From: Tigriopus japonicus | Lineage: Eukaryota; Arthropoda; Copepoda; Harpacticoida; Harpacticidae | Assembly (NCBI GenBank): GCA_010645155.1 | Contig: JAAGOF010000188.1 | Coordinates: 314,816 to 378,815 of the forward strand | Length of the DNA: 64,000 nt | Direction of reading: 5' to 3' | Shown here: positions 24,780-37,212 of the stretch, piece after piece | How the letters are laid out: every line of letters starts with the position of its first letter | How positions within the stretch are numbered: the stretch's first letter is position 1 | Translations under genes and position numbers: made by a program | The notes under the pieces: generated by a model | What the model was told of the DNA's origin: nothing | What the model saw: the letters and a program-made list of their open reading frames with translations, nothing else | The model's database searches: none

Positions 24780-25464
24780 GTGAAGGAAAAATGTGTTTAT
24801 CTATTCTGTTTTCTCAAAACGAGTTGGGTATTTTTGCTCTAAATTGTCAGGTCCTTTACATATTTTAAATATCGTTCTTTTGGCAAGAAATTTACTTCAT
24901 AATCTATCATTTTGAAAGAAAAGGTTGGGTGAATACCCTTTTTGTATCAGCACGCAACTTTATAGTTCTCAAATTAGAAATCTTATATGGCAGCTGGGTA
25001 GGTTCATCTTGGAACGAGAGCAAAAGAAAGTTGTTCCATTTGGTCAAGTAACGCCATTCCATTTCTTATCCAGATCTTGCAAGCCTTTACTATTTTCGCC
25101 TCAAAAGCTTCATGAGAAGAGTTCCATAAATTTGGCTTCATGTCCGGCTCTTCAACTATTGATTCCGTTTTGGAGGCTTGGTCGGTATCTACTAAATTTG
25201 TAGGCAAGTCTTTGAAAGAATCCGTAATTTGGTTGACTGGACAGGATCAGCTGGTAAGTTTGACTTTGGAAAAGGTCGACCTTGACGCAATATTTTTTTG
25301 ATGATGAAATTGATGTTTTCTGGATCGGCAGTTTCTTAAAGAACGTCAAACAAAGCAGACCAAAAATGCCTTGTAAATATTTCCAGTCTCACCATAATCA
25401 ATCAACCCAGACTCAGTGGGCGGGTTCTGGAGGCTCCAATTGCTCAGTGGCCAAGACATCCACC
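24780..25464. other. bidirectional spacer between fucosyltransferase B and TMEM256
   Basis: The two genes are divergent, so their promoters should both lie in this 0.7 kb. No element recognised. Confidence 0.4.
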
Positions 25465-25941
25465 ATGTTATCCGGACAGGTTGTTAGGTCTGGATCCACA
25501 TTTGTCCGAATTGCCGGATTATCAGGAGCTGCAGCCGTAGCTTTGGGAGCTTATGGCGCTCATAGTAAGATATTTATGTTCTTTGGGTTATTGCAATGGT
25601 AACTTTTATTGGCATTGGATATAGGTTTCACGGCGGACAAGGCTGAATTCCGGAAGGTATATGACACCGCCAATTTCTACCATTTCATTCACACAGTGGC
25701 TCTTCTGGCGGTTCCGTTATCCCGCCGACCGGTGGTTGTAAGTTTGCACGCTATTTTTGGGACGATCCGGAATAAAGACTCTATATTCCATTTTCAGACT
25801 GGAACATTGTTCCTGGGCGGTATGACCATCTTTTGTGGAACCATCTATTATCATGCATTAACTGAAGAGAAATCTTTACGGAAATTTACTCCTTATGGTG
25901 GATTCTTGCTCATTGGAGGATGGCTCAGCCTCATATTGTAG
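25465..25941 (+). CDS. TMEM256: TMEM256 homologue (DUF423 family)
   Basis: Three exons: 25465-25564, 25625-25737 and 25798-25941, in phase, giving 118 residues (vertebrate protein about 113). The start has a strong context (ccaccATG) and follows an upstream open stretch without domain content. Family motifs: GLSGAAAVALGAYGAH, KVYDTANFYHFIHTVALL, TGTLFLGGMTIFCGTIYYHAL and FTPYGGFLLIGGWLSLIL. Four hydrophobic segments are predicted. TMEM256 is a small mitochondrial/ER-associated membrane protein of unknown biochemical function; the bacterial relatives (YwdK/YgdD) are also uncharacterised. The second exon joint creates AHS-FTADKAEF in place of the more usual AHGF-type sequence. Confidence 0.9.
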
Positions 25942-28900
25942 TTTCCTTATTTTGTGGACATATCCTTCGAACTTGCGAAGTTTTAATGGACATTTGTCGC
26001 ATTAAAAGAAATATTTATGCTCTGCGAAGACATTTATTGGTGAAGAGTTAAGATTGTTCAAATGCAATTTGGCGATGAAATCTGAAAGGTTTTGATTTCT
26101 CCTTCATAAACCATTATTACTTGAGATTTCACTCTTTAAGGCTTACTAGATTCACATTACATTTGAAACATGCCAAATTGTTGACATTGAAACTATCTAA
26201 AACGTCACACAAGATTAGCCACAATAATCACGCAGAACAGTGAAAAATATTAATTGAAGGTTACAAAAATAGCCACTAGATGGAGCCGAAACGGGCAAAG
26301 TCCCTTGATTTCAGATCTATCCTCAACTTTGATTTGTTACCAAAAGTGCAGCTTTCATCTTAAAATGGATTTCTCTTCATATTTCGAGTCTTTTGGTGCT
26401 CAGCTACGATATTGTTGTGTTCAAAAAGTAAAAAATCACCCTGAGTAATCACAAATTAAGGCTAAATATTTAACAGAAGTACCCACAAATGTTTCTTTCT
26501 CAAGATGGTGCTGATTGTCATTTTTCTCTTTGATGAAGCTCAACTTTGCTTCCTTAAGAAGGCTTGCTCTGACGGCAGAGTTGTTCATTTTGAGAACAAA
26601 AGAGGGCACCCTAGTAGGATGTGTTAAGGGCATGCTAAATCATGTAAGAGCCATCTAGGTGAAGCGAATGTTAGTTTTCTTTAAAATCCAATCCTAAATT
26701 CAACGCCAACTATTAATTCCCCATTATCCAAATCGAGATACTAACGCAAGTATCGCGCAAGATAAGTATTGCGCAAGATATAGCGCAAAACAAGCTTTCT
26801 AGAGTATTAAAGAGAAGTGCAATTGCTGAAAGTGTATGGACATCAATAATTTAAATAAGTATGGCACTACTAACAAGTCAGTGGTCATTGAAACATTAAA
26901 TGACAATATACTGCTAGTTGCTCCTAGTTATACTCCTAGTTCAATTCCTTTTAATGAAGTTCAACTCTTTTTATGTGCGCAATGGTTCACTTGATATAAC
27001 CCCAATCGAGCTTGAAATCGACATAAAAAATCGAGGCGAAATAAGCACAAGGAAGTAGGAACTCGTGCCTTATTTTTTCTCGCCAAGATCCGAAACCAAG
27101 CACGTCAGAGCAGACCATTGAGTTCTTTTAATACTAGAGGGAGTGTAAGCCTAAAAATGTATCTCCCGTCACCAACTGTTGAGGGGACAAAAGTGCGGGA
27201 ACAGTGGAAATGTGTGACGAGGCAAATGTCAATCATGTAATTGCTGAATCAAATGTGGAATTGAGTAATGTTTTTGGGTCAATTTTTATTATTGCTAGTG
27301 GTCACTTTCTTGAAACTACTGAAGACGTCACTAAGTGACCATGCATTGGATTTGAACACTACAATTAGGAACTTTTTTGCCAAAATATTGAAAAAGTCAG
27401 TGGTAGGAAGAACACTAATTTAAGCTTTTGCGTTACGAAGGGTTAATCCAATTCATATATGAACAAAAACTAACTTGCGACTCCAAGAATGAGTTTAAAA
27501 AAGGTGGGCTTGGTTCACATATTTGGTCACACTAACTGTCCACTCAACAGTTATGAGGGCGACATTTTCCTCATAAATTCAATGCATTCCGCTCCGCTTG
27601 CCAAATCAGCCTGACCAAAGCTTGCACGCTATCTAGTGGTTAATAAATGATCTAAGGAGCAAACACGCTATCGAACTAAAAGAAATGCCCTAGCCAATTG
27701 TTGTTATTGCCTGTATGTTTTTAATTATTTTTAGTTTCACCGAATGAAAAGAAAAATTGGTCTAAACATGGTCTCACAACCATTTTCCAATATTTGAGCC
27801 TTCCAAGCTTTTGCATATTTTTTTGTAATGCAAGTTTTGTGATTTTTGGAAAACTATAAATCTCCTATTCTTTTTTAATCCAAAATTTCCTTGAATTGGA
27901 GGGGAAGAGATTTGGAAACAAATCCGCGATCTAAGGAAAGTACATAAATGTCATCAAAGCTTCATAGTTTGCCTATTTTTCCATTGTTTTGTTGTTGCTG
28001 ACACATAAATTTGTTTTAGACTCAAATATTGCAGATTCGTCAGTAAAAACAAATGTAATTGTCGTTTGCTTCTGAATAGTGGCATTTTGTGTCTATTCTA
28101 ATGATTCTAGTTAGATCCAAGTTAGATCTAGTTGGTTAGATCCAAGTTTTTGTAGAAAAAGCGCAATGCGCAAGAGCCCAAAAAAAACACGCCGCGCAAA
28201 CCGGACCCCAAAAGCGCAAAATACGGAAGCACGGCTTTCTAGAATATAAAAAATGAAAAGCATCGTTTGTATATTTATATTTTTGGCCAAATTTGTGTCT
28301 CGCATGTTAGGATTGTTTTTTCTTTTTAGTTTGACATTTTAAAAGTTAACAAAAAAAATCTTTTTTGACTGTAATCTAACATATTACTCGAATTTAGATT
28401 TAATTTCCCCAAGCTTTGGTCCCTTTTTGCAATAGAAAAAGGGGCTTAAGAAAACGTAAAATGAAATAATAGGTACAAGATGTGGAGACTTTTTAAGAAA
28501 GTTGAAAACGCAGTCGCTTGTAAAGGTGGGCAAAACTGTTAGTAAACGGTCTAATTGTTTCTTATCTTCACAACAATTCACCAATATCTGAAAGGCGACA
28601 ATGGCAGTTGCAAAACAGCTGAGAGAACGAAACTTTACGCTATGCTGAAAACAATATTTTGTGTGTAAATGTCCGTTAGGAAACACGTGGTGATTGATCA
28701 ATACTTACTAAGTATAAATAAATATAAAAAAGGTTAATTTGTTTTGTTTCTTTCTTTTGTTGATATGGTAATGGGACAGAAATGATTGGAAGAGAAGAAT
28801 TTGAAAACGACATGTTTCCTTCTTAGAACTCCCGAACAGGCATGATTTCAGAGAGACTCAGGTATGCGATAAACAAACGTGGTGGCCAAATTTTAGTCTT

Positions 28901-29303
28901 CATTGATAACGACTACGTAGTGTGTATTGATTTTTCTAAATTCATTGTAAGCAAATTTGAGAAGAAATTGTTACTCGTGATCGTCTGAATTCAGAATAAT
29001 TTGCTCGTTTCTTTTGCTTAGATCCCAACCATGGCTCAAAGTGTTGGCCATGGCCAATCTTTGCTTTTTATTCTTGGAAATGGATATTTCTTCGCAAGAC
29101 AATGGGAAAAAATCTTAAGGGCCTCTAGAACAGCGGTATTTCACTCTGTTCTAAATGACCAATAACCTCTCTCATAACCAGCCTCACTCATAAAGAAAAT
29201 AACTGTGCCTCTGCCAGCTCCTGGAACGGATACAGCGATGCTAAGTGGCAGTTTTTGCTGCCACTTTTCTCTAAAAAGTGCCAGAAAAGGGCAGTAGAGG
29301 ACT
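25942..29303. other. long gene-free spacer
   Basis: About 3.3 kb without a recognisable gene. An ATTAAA at 26001-26006 may be the TMEM256 poly(A) signal. A short direct repeat of gttagatccaa occurs near 28109-28146. A stretch with recurring gcgcaa motifs lies near 26745-26790 and again near 28165-28220. A 105-codon open frame on the minus strand at 28701..28384 has no recognisable domain. Confidence 0.35.
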
Positions 29304-30023
29304 CAAGGTAGTTGTAACGATATTAAAAGTAACGAAAGTGCAGTAATTCGTTCCTTTTTTCGCAAAGGGAACTGTAATGCCAATACACTTCAAAAATGCT
29401 GTAATTGTAACGGATCAAATGCCCTAAAAGTACTCGTGACTGGTTCCTTTTACCAGAGCATTATTTTGATTATTTTTCTTATTGCAGACTGCCACGAGCA
29501 GCTTTTTTTAATAAACTTCGATCGAAGTCACAGAAAATAAATGCATTTGCCTTTGCTGGCAGACCTTTTGGAGTATTTTTCAACCATATCTACATCTTTG
29601 AAGTGATTTCTGTTCGGTTTATTACTATTTCGGTTTTCATGACTTTAAACATAGTATCAAATAAGTTTTGAATGGCAGTGTCTTACGATACTTCTTTATA
29701 TCCTTGAAATTTTCTAAACTGATATTTTTTTCAAAAACTGAAAAAAAAACCTCTTGAACGTAAAAACTGAACATTAAAAGCCTACATGAAGTAGGATGTA
29801 ACTATTGCCTTTTTAACAAATTAGAAAGTTTTTGTGATTGAGATGTTAAAAATCACACCTTTCAGTACCCTGAAAATAAGTGCCTATTTTAAAAAAGTAA
29901 TTAGTACTATGTAATGCCATTCCTTTTTTCCAAAAGGAATTCAGGAGTAACGCGTTCCCCATTTTGGAAGAAGGAACGGGAACTTTAATCCATTCCTTTT
30001 TTCGAGGAACGGCCAAAGCCCTG
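29304..30023. mobile_element. hAT-like non-autonomous element, short family member
   Basis: Left end caaggtagttgtaacg and right end acggccaaagccctg match the ends of the 1.5 kb element at 43961-45475. Both copies share the left subterminal block (gtaacgaaagt, cagtaattcgttcc) and the right subterminal block (taatgccattcc, acgcgttcc). The flanking 8-mers agaggact (29296-29303) and atgggact (30024-30031) match at 6 of 8 positions, consistent with an aged 8-bp hAT target duplication. 720 bp, no ORF of note. Confidence 0.65.
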
Positions 30024-30031
30024 ATGGGACT

Positions 30032-30967
30032 TCTAAAATGGTAGTGAGCGCCGGGTATAGAGGATGTGAACAATTTCAAATCTAGTGGAATCTAGCCCTT
30101 TTATCCTGATATCTGTGCTGGTCAGCTTGACCAAAGTGCAGAGTAGTGATGTGTTTCGAACCGGGAGTGCTGCCATTTTTTACTCGGAAATTTATCATTG
30201 TTGATTAGGGCAGGTTGTATTGAACGTTTTTAAAAAGACCTAAACAGGGACCAATTTGGCAACACTCGAACTAGTTCGATTTCGAGTTCCATCAGTAGTT
30301 ATACTTTTGGATTTCGAGTTGGCAGTGCTGCCATATTTTATGGCGTCACTAGTTAAGAAGATTAGTTAGGGGTCAACTTTTTGACCTTAAAATCCAAAGT
30401 GGCAAAACTTGACCAAAAATCCAACTCGAAACACATCAGTAGTGCAGAGGAACAGTAGGGTAGCCAAAATGAGAAGATAAGCAAGTGTTCAGTGGGTGGT
30501 TTGTTGAACCTTGTCGAGAAATAAATGCATACATCGCTATTGACAGTTACGCTAAGTGAATTTACTTAAAGCTAATGTGCTCATAAGAGAAGTATTCTTT
30601 TACACACTTAAGATGACAATTGTAAAATGAGTACCAATATGTGACTGACTTTGAGCTTTTATCTCCCTTTTGTTTGTCTCCAATTATGGGGGAAATTGTT
30701 CCACCGACATATTTTAGTTCACATTCTTTGGCAGTGGCGGTTTGAAACCACCCGGTAACGCTGGACGGACAGACCCGCGACACTGTTCAAGTCACTGAGT
30801 GAGTGAGTGAGCGAGTGTATGTACTTTCATTCTCCAAGAGCTCAGCAGCCGCCAGTATACTGATTCAGAGCAACTTCTATCTGTTCTCTGTGATGAGCTG
30901 CTGTGCTCGACGACGACGACGACTGAACACGGATCTCGTCATTGGCATTTACCAGAAAGAATGATGT
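30032..30967. other. spacer and probable MOB2 promoter/5' UTR
   Basis: AT-rich sequence passing into a region with simple repeats just before MOB2: gagt tetranucleotides at about 30797-30819 and cgacgacgacgac at about 30908-30920. No TATA box stands out. Confidence 0.35.
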
Positions 30968-33329
30968 GTGTGTGCCTTTAGAGTTTGGGATTTGAGACCG
31001 TGGTTGGTTGGTTGGGTCTTGTGCCACCCCTCCCTCCCTCCCTCCCTTCGAATCCATCAAGCGACATTGGAGCCCGCCCACCCAGGAGGGTGGAGGACCT
31101 CCTTCAAGCTGGACAAGTTACCCGAATATCTACGCGACACTGTCGAGTGGTTCATGGGGTAAAAATCACAGAAAGAAACGCACTTTCTAAATTATGCATG
31201 ACTCAAATTTGGCTTCGGGGCCCTTTGATTGGATGAAGGCTCCTATTAGATTTTGGATTTTCAAGTAGCCTGGATGTCAACCACGACATCATGAATGAAA
31301 CCTTTGTGATTTTTCTGACCTTCAAAGTAGGACTCAAAAGAAAGAAAGAAAGAGTGGTGGTTTAAAACTCAAGTCAAAACAGTAGCCAACTTAAAAAAGG
31401 ACGGGAATTTCGGGAAAAGTGATTTTGCATTTCTTCAAAAAAGTCGCTTTTTATGAGGAATGCAAATCATTGTTTTGGAAATGTTCTGAAATGTTTTAGC
31501 CTTTTAATCAAAAATGGTTGATTAGTGACTACATAGTTAAGCTAGAGACGAAAATACGGTTTTTCGAGCAATTCTTGCTTTCATAATGAAGCGTTGTTTC
31601 CAAACTTGAGAGTGTTGAAAATGAATCCAAAGTCGAAGGTTCTCAAAGATCATCTGACACGCATTAAATGATCACTTAAACATTTCAAGACTTCTGACAA
31701 GGAAACAAAATGTTGAAAAGACACTCTTTATGCCACTCGACTCAACGTTTAAAACACATTCCACAGAAGAAAAAAAAATTTTTTTTGTCCATTTCATTAT
31801 GTTGTTAAAGATTACCCTTCTATTTATGAAATTGATATTTTTCTAAATACATCATACTTGTCATCCCAAAGTCGAAAGTGTGTCATTTACAAACGTCATG
31901 ACATTTTAGCAAAACCCGTGGACGCCGCAGTGATCGTTCTGATGGTTCAGAGCAAAAGTTGTATCTACAACCACCTTTGCTTGAGATGCGAGTTCCCGAG
32001 CCCGACCTCATTTTTTTGACGGATCTACCGGGTGGATTGGATGCCAAGGAGTGGATAGCATCACATAGTAAGAGCAGTGACTGAAATTAAAATTGGACCA
32101 ATCTTATTTGATAAACGTTTATTTTTGTAGCGATTGGCTTCTTTGAGCACATCAATCTTATGTATGGAACGATCTCCGAGTTCTGTACACCGTCCACGTG
32201 TCCGGATATGACGGGACCGGGTAATAGGTGAGCATACGAGTCAAGTAGAAATAATTGTTGGAGTAAATACACTCTTTACACTCTCCTTTTAGACAATATC
32301 ATTGGATCGATGATAAAGGCAAGAAAGCGCGATTGTCCGCTCCTCAATATATTGACTATATAATGACTTACGCGCAAAAGAGTATCAACGATGACTCGAT
32401 ATTTCCAACCAAACACGGTAAGCCGTTAAGAAATACTATTATTGACGTAATTTTAAACCTTGGACTATTGTTTTCCAGGCTTAGATTTTCCGGCTACGTT
32501 CGAGTCCCATGTGAAAAAGATTCACAAGCTTTTGTTCCACGTTTTGGCTCACATTTATCACATGCATTTTAAGGAAGTGGTGCTACTTCAGCTCCACGCC
32601 CATCTCAATGCCGTATTTGCCCATTTCGTAGAGTTTAACTTGAGATTCCATATGGTGGAAGACAAGGAACTGGAGGTAAGAGATCTGAGATCTTCACAAG
32701 TTTCGAGGAAAGACCCATTGAAACCAAAAAGTCTAGATCCATCCTTTTCTCAAGGTTTTTTTTGGCTTTTATTTTGTTACGGATTCAATACATCAATGAT
32801 GATGTAGAGTCAATGTTTTCAATCACTCATAATTGAAAGACAAAAGTTTTTGTCCTTCACACGCTCAAAGCAAAGATTTTGACAAACCAAAAAGGGACAG
32901 CTGTAGGCAATACCCATGGATCAATCCGTCAATTTGCTCCAGAAAACTCCACAATTCAACGCGAATTTCAATTACCCTTTGCAGGTTCTCGATGACCTTA
33001 TGGTGGCCTTGAAACTTACCCCTCCCAAGCAAAGTGGGAGTAACGGAGCTTTGAGTGCGGTGGCTTCAGGAGCGACAACGGATTCGTCAATCGCGGATGA
33101 AGAGAACAAGGAGAACATTGGCGAGTCTCACCAATCCGCAACCTTGACATCAGGCTCAACGTCCGGAGACGTGATCTGTAGTCAACCGCTGTCTCAATTT
33201 CCTCCTGTGGAACCACCGCCGAGTGGAACCAGTTCCGAGAACCAATCCAATAAGTCAGACCACCCGCCTTCTAGTCAAGTGGATGTTGAAATGTCGGCCG
33301 ATGAGATGTCGGCCTCGCCAGGGTCTTAA
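30968..33329 (+). CDS. MOB2: MOB2, co-activator/regulator of NDR kinases
   Basis: Six exons, all GT-AG and phase-compatible: 30968-31158, 31910-32067, 32131-32227, 32293-32417, 32479-32675, 32985-33329 (370 residues if the Met at 30968 is used). Exon 1 ends ...VEWFMG, joining KTRGRRS in exon 2; vertebrate MOB2 begins with a similar DWLMGKSKAK block, which supports this exon. Core motifs: [69 protein letters not shown] and [20 protein letters not shown]. The Zn ligands expected in the family are present (two Cys in EFCTPSTCP, two His in HVLAHIYH). The tail after the Mob domain is long, Ser/Pro/Glu-rich and low complexity, as in insect Mob2. Exon 1 has a run of CCTCCCTCC; the exact start Met is uncertain. 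Confidence 0.9.
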
Positions 33330-35275
33330 GAGGATGCAATTAGCCTACGACAAAGATGCCAATGGATCTGGGCATCTGTTGGAAGTTTCACCTGCCTAAT
33401 TCATTATTCATTTATTTCGCTTATAATTATTATAAACCTTTCCCAATTCGAAAAAATGTCAGGGAGAAGATGAATGAGAATGCATTCCAGAACTCAATAC
33501 TGCAGATAATCCATTTCGTGTCAGACCTTCAATGGGTTGTCCTACTCGGGTTTAAATGGCTTTATCATCCATCCTTTTAAATTTGATATGTTCAGTCAAA
33601 AGCTGCAATTGTACAATTCCTTTCTCCTGAAGATCCGGTTTTCACTTAGCTTTATTAGTTCATTTCTTGCGTCTTCTCTTGTGTTTGACGCCAGTTTTCA
33701 AGTTGTATTTATTTATTGACGCTCTTTACAATCCCGCTCTAACAAACAATGATTACACACTTACTACCAATAATGCCAATCTTGTTGCAAACCTCGTGGA
33801 AGAAATTTTGTCGCTTCGAGTGTAGTCTTGGTGGATTAATCTGAAGAAAATAGTAATAAATCATTCGTTCAATAAACAATGGTTAAAATAAATTGGTTTC
33901 GGAATTCAAACCTTTGGTAAGGAAACAAGAAGAAAAAAGTTCAGCAACTACCATTTTGTCTGGCGCATTCGATTCTGAATACTATTAGAAACCCTTTGCT
34001 TCAAAACAGTAATTCGATTGTTTTGCTGCAAATAATTAATTCAAGAACCCCTGTAAGGCGCATTTATTTGAGCAACTTTTCGCAGTGTTAATGAAAGAGT
34101 GAACTTTGTCCTCATAGATGCAGTTTAAAAATATTGTTCAGAATAGGTCTTACAGTACATTTTTCACAATTTCGTTAAAAAGAAGTTCAAAACTATGTGT
34201 ATTAACATTAGAGATTAAGCAACCTTTACCACCCATAATGAATTTTCGGAAACGTTCGCCCTAGTCATTGAATCGTTGGCGTCCTTTTCCAAAGGATTAT
34301 CATTTGCTTCAGATCTTCCGCTTATTACCTTTCATAGAACCCTTTCATCAATGGTGATGCCCTTCTCAGGTTCATTAAGAGTAAGCAAACGCGCTTTATG
34401 CACTTTGTCACTTATTGCAGTATCTTAAGCGTTTGTTCTTGATCATAGATTTTACATTTTCATTGATAACAAGACAATACTAAGAATTTTGGATTCCCTT
34501 AAATTGTTGCCCATTAGTCTTCGTCAGGAATATGTAGGAGCTGATCCTTAACAACCTTTGAAGCAGGATTAGACCTATTTTTAAACACTATTCCTAATCA
34601 ACCCACAATACAAGGGTTGTCCAAGTAATGTTTGGGTGGCAAATGTAAACATAAAGTCAAAGTTTTTTATTTGAATATTGTAGCGGGCAACAGAACATCC
34701 GCAATCGACCGAAAACAAAAAGTAAATTTGTAATTTGATCGTTTTATGCCAAAAATTAGGTGGTTTCAATGCATTTGGATTGATCAGTTTGACCCAAAAG
34801 GGATTTGAAAATCCACCTATCCTAGATTAGTTATACTTCCAAAACTTGGAGAATTTGGGTACTGCTTTGTTAAACTAAAATAACACCTCCCATCATGAAT
34901 TTGTGATTTGCAGCATCTTTTTTTCCTTCCTTCATTTGCAATTTAAAGAAATGTGGTGATAAGTGCAGGAGTGATAAATATGGCGAGTTACATTGAACCC
35001 GACTAGAAGCGCTGGAAATGTCTCCTCGTCAATGCCACACCATATCTGAAAATACTTATAAGTGGCAGCTTCGCAACGCACACGTTTCCTCCTCCATTCC
35101 TGTCTTTTGATCAAACCCTCTCATCAGGTTTTGATCTTCATTAAATCCCTTACAAGAATCCAAGCACAATTAAGTGTTACAAGCAAGTCCTTGATCTCCT
35201 TCATTAGGATTTCTAGACTCCGCAACCAAAACTGGGCGGAAGTTTTATTACAATACAAAGGCTTTAGAGATTGGC
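33330..35275. other. MOB2 3' UTR and spacer
   Basis: Probable MOB2 3' UTR to about 33.9 kb, then AT-rich spacer with no recognisable gene or repeat. Confidence 0.4.
33855..33876 (+). terminator. two AATAAA poly(A) signals for MOB2
   Basis: AATAAA occurs at 33855-33860 and again at 33871-33876, about 530 bp after the MOB2 stop; no other gene on this strand is close enough to use them. Confidence 0.5.
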
Positions 35276-35644
35276 ATGAGCAATGATCTCAATATGGATG
35301 AAGGTCGAAATGCGAATCAAGAAGATCGAGCCTTTCAAGAGGATCCTTTGATTCCCGAAGATGAGCAGGATAAAAAGATATCTGGCATCGGTAAATCTCA
35401 GTTGGATAATGAAATCGAGAGGTCAAAAAAAAAAGTAAAATTCAATTTGAACAAAAATACACTGGAACTTGGACAAGATCTTCCACAACAATTGGAGGAC
35501 AAACCAAATCAGGAGACCGAAGAGCTACAAACAGAATTTGGATCAATCCCACATAATGAGGATTTCGTTGACAAATCGACGCCTCAGAATAAGTGGATGA
35601 AAATCTTTGGAAAATTTCATGTTCCTTTTAAAAAGCATAAATAA
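35276..35644 (+). CDS. small highly charged orphan protein
   Basis: Open frame of 122 residues, ATG in a reasonable context, followed by an AATAAA at 35654-35659 only 10 bp past the stop. The product is rich in Asp, Glu, Gln, Lys and Asn and is probably disordered. No domain recognised. A KKVKFN stretch in mid-protein matches the RVxF consensus used by protein phosphatase 1 binders, but such short matches occur by chance. The C-terminus is basic (KFHVPFKKHK). It could be a single-exon gene or the last exon of a longer one; the very close poly(A) signal favours a real transcript. Confidence 0.4.
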   Translation: MSNDLNMDEGRNANQEDRAFQEDPLIPEDEQDKKISGIGKSQLDNEIERSKKKVKFNLNKNTLELGQDLPQQLEDKPNQETEELQTEFGSIPHNEDFVDKSTPQNKWMKIFGKFHVPFKKHK

Positions 35645-36101
35645 TGAAAAGACAATAAAGAGAAGATTTGTCGACCTTTATTGAGAGTTTCGGTTCGAAA
35701 GTTGATGATAGTTTTTTTTATTTGGCTCCAAACTTAAAGACCTTGGTTGGTAACGTACCTCTGACGATATCATAAGTGAAATTACAAAATAAATTGTGGC
35801 TATTTGCAATTACATTACCAAGCAATTGTAATCAATTACATTTAAACCGAAGTTATTGCTTTCAGAATAAACTACATTTCAACCTAGTACTTGTTACGGC
35901 CGATTCTGGGGATTCTATCGTTCGATTGAACTCGTTTCTCTCTTCGTCAGAAGATCAACCGCCAACTTATTTCAATGTACTAATTACTACCCCCAGACCA
36001 ATGAACGCAAATAAATGAGGCCATAAATTAGTCGAGTTTCAACGCCAACAAAACGAGGCTGGGGGAGGCAAGGACATCTATCAAGATATCAAGATGTAAG
36101 T
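35645..36101. other. spacer before the LTR relic
   Basis: No gene recognised. A possible alternative LTR start (tgttacgg) lies at 35892. Confidence 0.3.
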
Positions 36102-36428
36102 TGTAACGTACTCCACGGGGTATGTAATCCTAAAAGACTTAATGTTTCCATCTCTCTGTAACCTTTCTCTAATATTTCAATAAAGGTTCATGGTTCAATG
36201 TCAATAAGTATGAATATCAGTAACTATCCTACTCCTCCCTACTCTTCCATAGTTACAATATCTGTGCCAGCTCTTCTTCCAGACTCTTCTACAATAACCT
36301 GATTTCCTCCGATTCTACTCACTTACAACTTAAATAAACCGGACATGTTGAACGTTACGATCGACCTCCCTTATTAAATTTACACTTGTGAACATTACAA
36401 ATCAAGTTCGTAAACCGGCGTTATTTCA
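36102..36428 (+). repeat. probable LTR of a Gypsy-type retrotransposon
   Basis: Starts tgtaacgta and contains aataaagg near 36180 (a poly(A)-like signal). It ends ...ttatttca, followed one base later by tggcgactaatcgg, a tggcga-type primer-binding site position. A gag-like ORF starts 36 bp further on. Boundaries are approximate because no second LTR was found in the window. Confidence 0.45.
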
Positions 36429-36464
36429 CTGGCGACTAATCGGATACGAACCCACGCATCAATA

Positions 36465-36790
36465 ATGGACCCCCTGCCTTCCCTTGGACCGTCCCCTTTT
36501 GACCCAAACGAATGTGGTGGTAACGTGGCTCAAACGCTTGATCAGTGGGTGGAAATCTTCGAAATATATTGTGAGCACATCCTTGATGATCCTACTTCTA
36601 ACAACCAAGAAGCATGGCAACACCATGACAAAATCAAAAAAAGAAAACTATCGTGGTTCATTGGCAAAAAAGGGCTCCAAGATATTCAAGCAATATTTCC
36701 TAATGTCCATACGGATGCAGCAATGACTTTCGACAAGATTGTTCGGAACCTCAAACTACACTACCAACCTAAATCTTCGAGATGGCAAGC
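36465..36790 (+). pseudogene. truncated gag-like ORF of an LTR retrotransposon
   Basis: A Met-initiated frame encodes a gag-like capsid N-terminus: QWVEIFEIYCEH near residues 27-38, a KRKLSWFIGKKGLQDIQ segment near 59-75 and FDKIVRNLKLHYQPKSSR near 89-106, which corresponds to the FxxLVxxLxxHYxPKxN region common in Gypsy gags. After about base 36785 the similarity stops and the frame reads into unrelated sequence, so gag is truncated and pol is absent. The break is about 430 bp upstream of the DDB1 start codon. Confidence 0.6.
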
Positions 36791-37212
36791 AATCGTTCTT
36801 CTTCAAGAATGCGAGGAGACAAAGGAACTTCGAGATTTGAATTTCGCGCCTTCTTCGTGCGGTTCTTTGGCGGCAAGTTTCCCGCCAAAAGTGTGAATGC
36901 CGGTTGTTTCCATCGGCTTCTCGATTCCAAGAGCGGATTTTTTTCTTCGCTTATTTCTGTTCGGTTGGATCTCTCTCTCACGATTTCCGTTCGTTCGGAT
37001 CTCATTGTGTTCGTCCTGAAAGTGGGTTCACCTTCCCGGTGGTTGACCTCCTCCTTCTCCTTCCTCCTCCTGTGATCGATCGTCCCGGTGTGCAACGCGG
37101 CATTGTCTCCAGTGCCCTGTGGTGAGAGATCTCGGAATCCCGGACAATCTGCCGTTATTGAGGACTGATTTCTTTGATTCATCGGTAGCTTTGGGCACGT
37201 GGTCCAACCATA
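36791..37212. promoter_or_regulatory. probable DDB1 promoter and 5' UTR
   Basis: 420 bp between the truncated gag and the DDB1 start. It is higher in GC than the surrounding intergenic sequence, with pyrimidine-rich stretches (ctctctctcacg, ctcctccttctccttcctcc). No TATA element in the final 150 bp. Assignment rests on position. Confidence 0.4.

Noticed and set aside
28384..28701. 105-codon minus-strand frame
   Set aside because: No domain recognised and no supporting signals.
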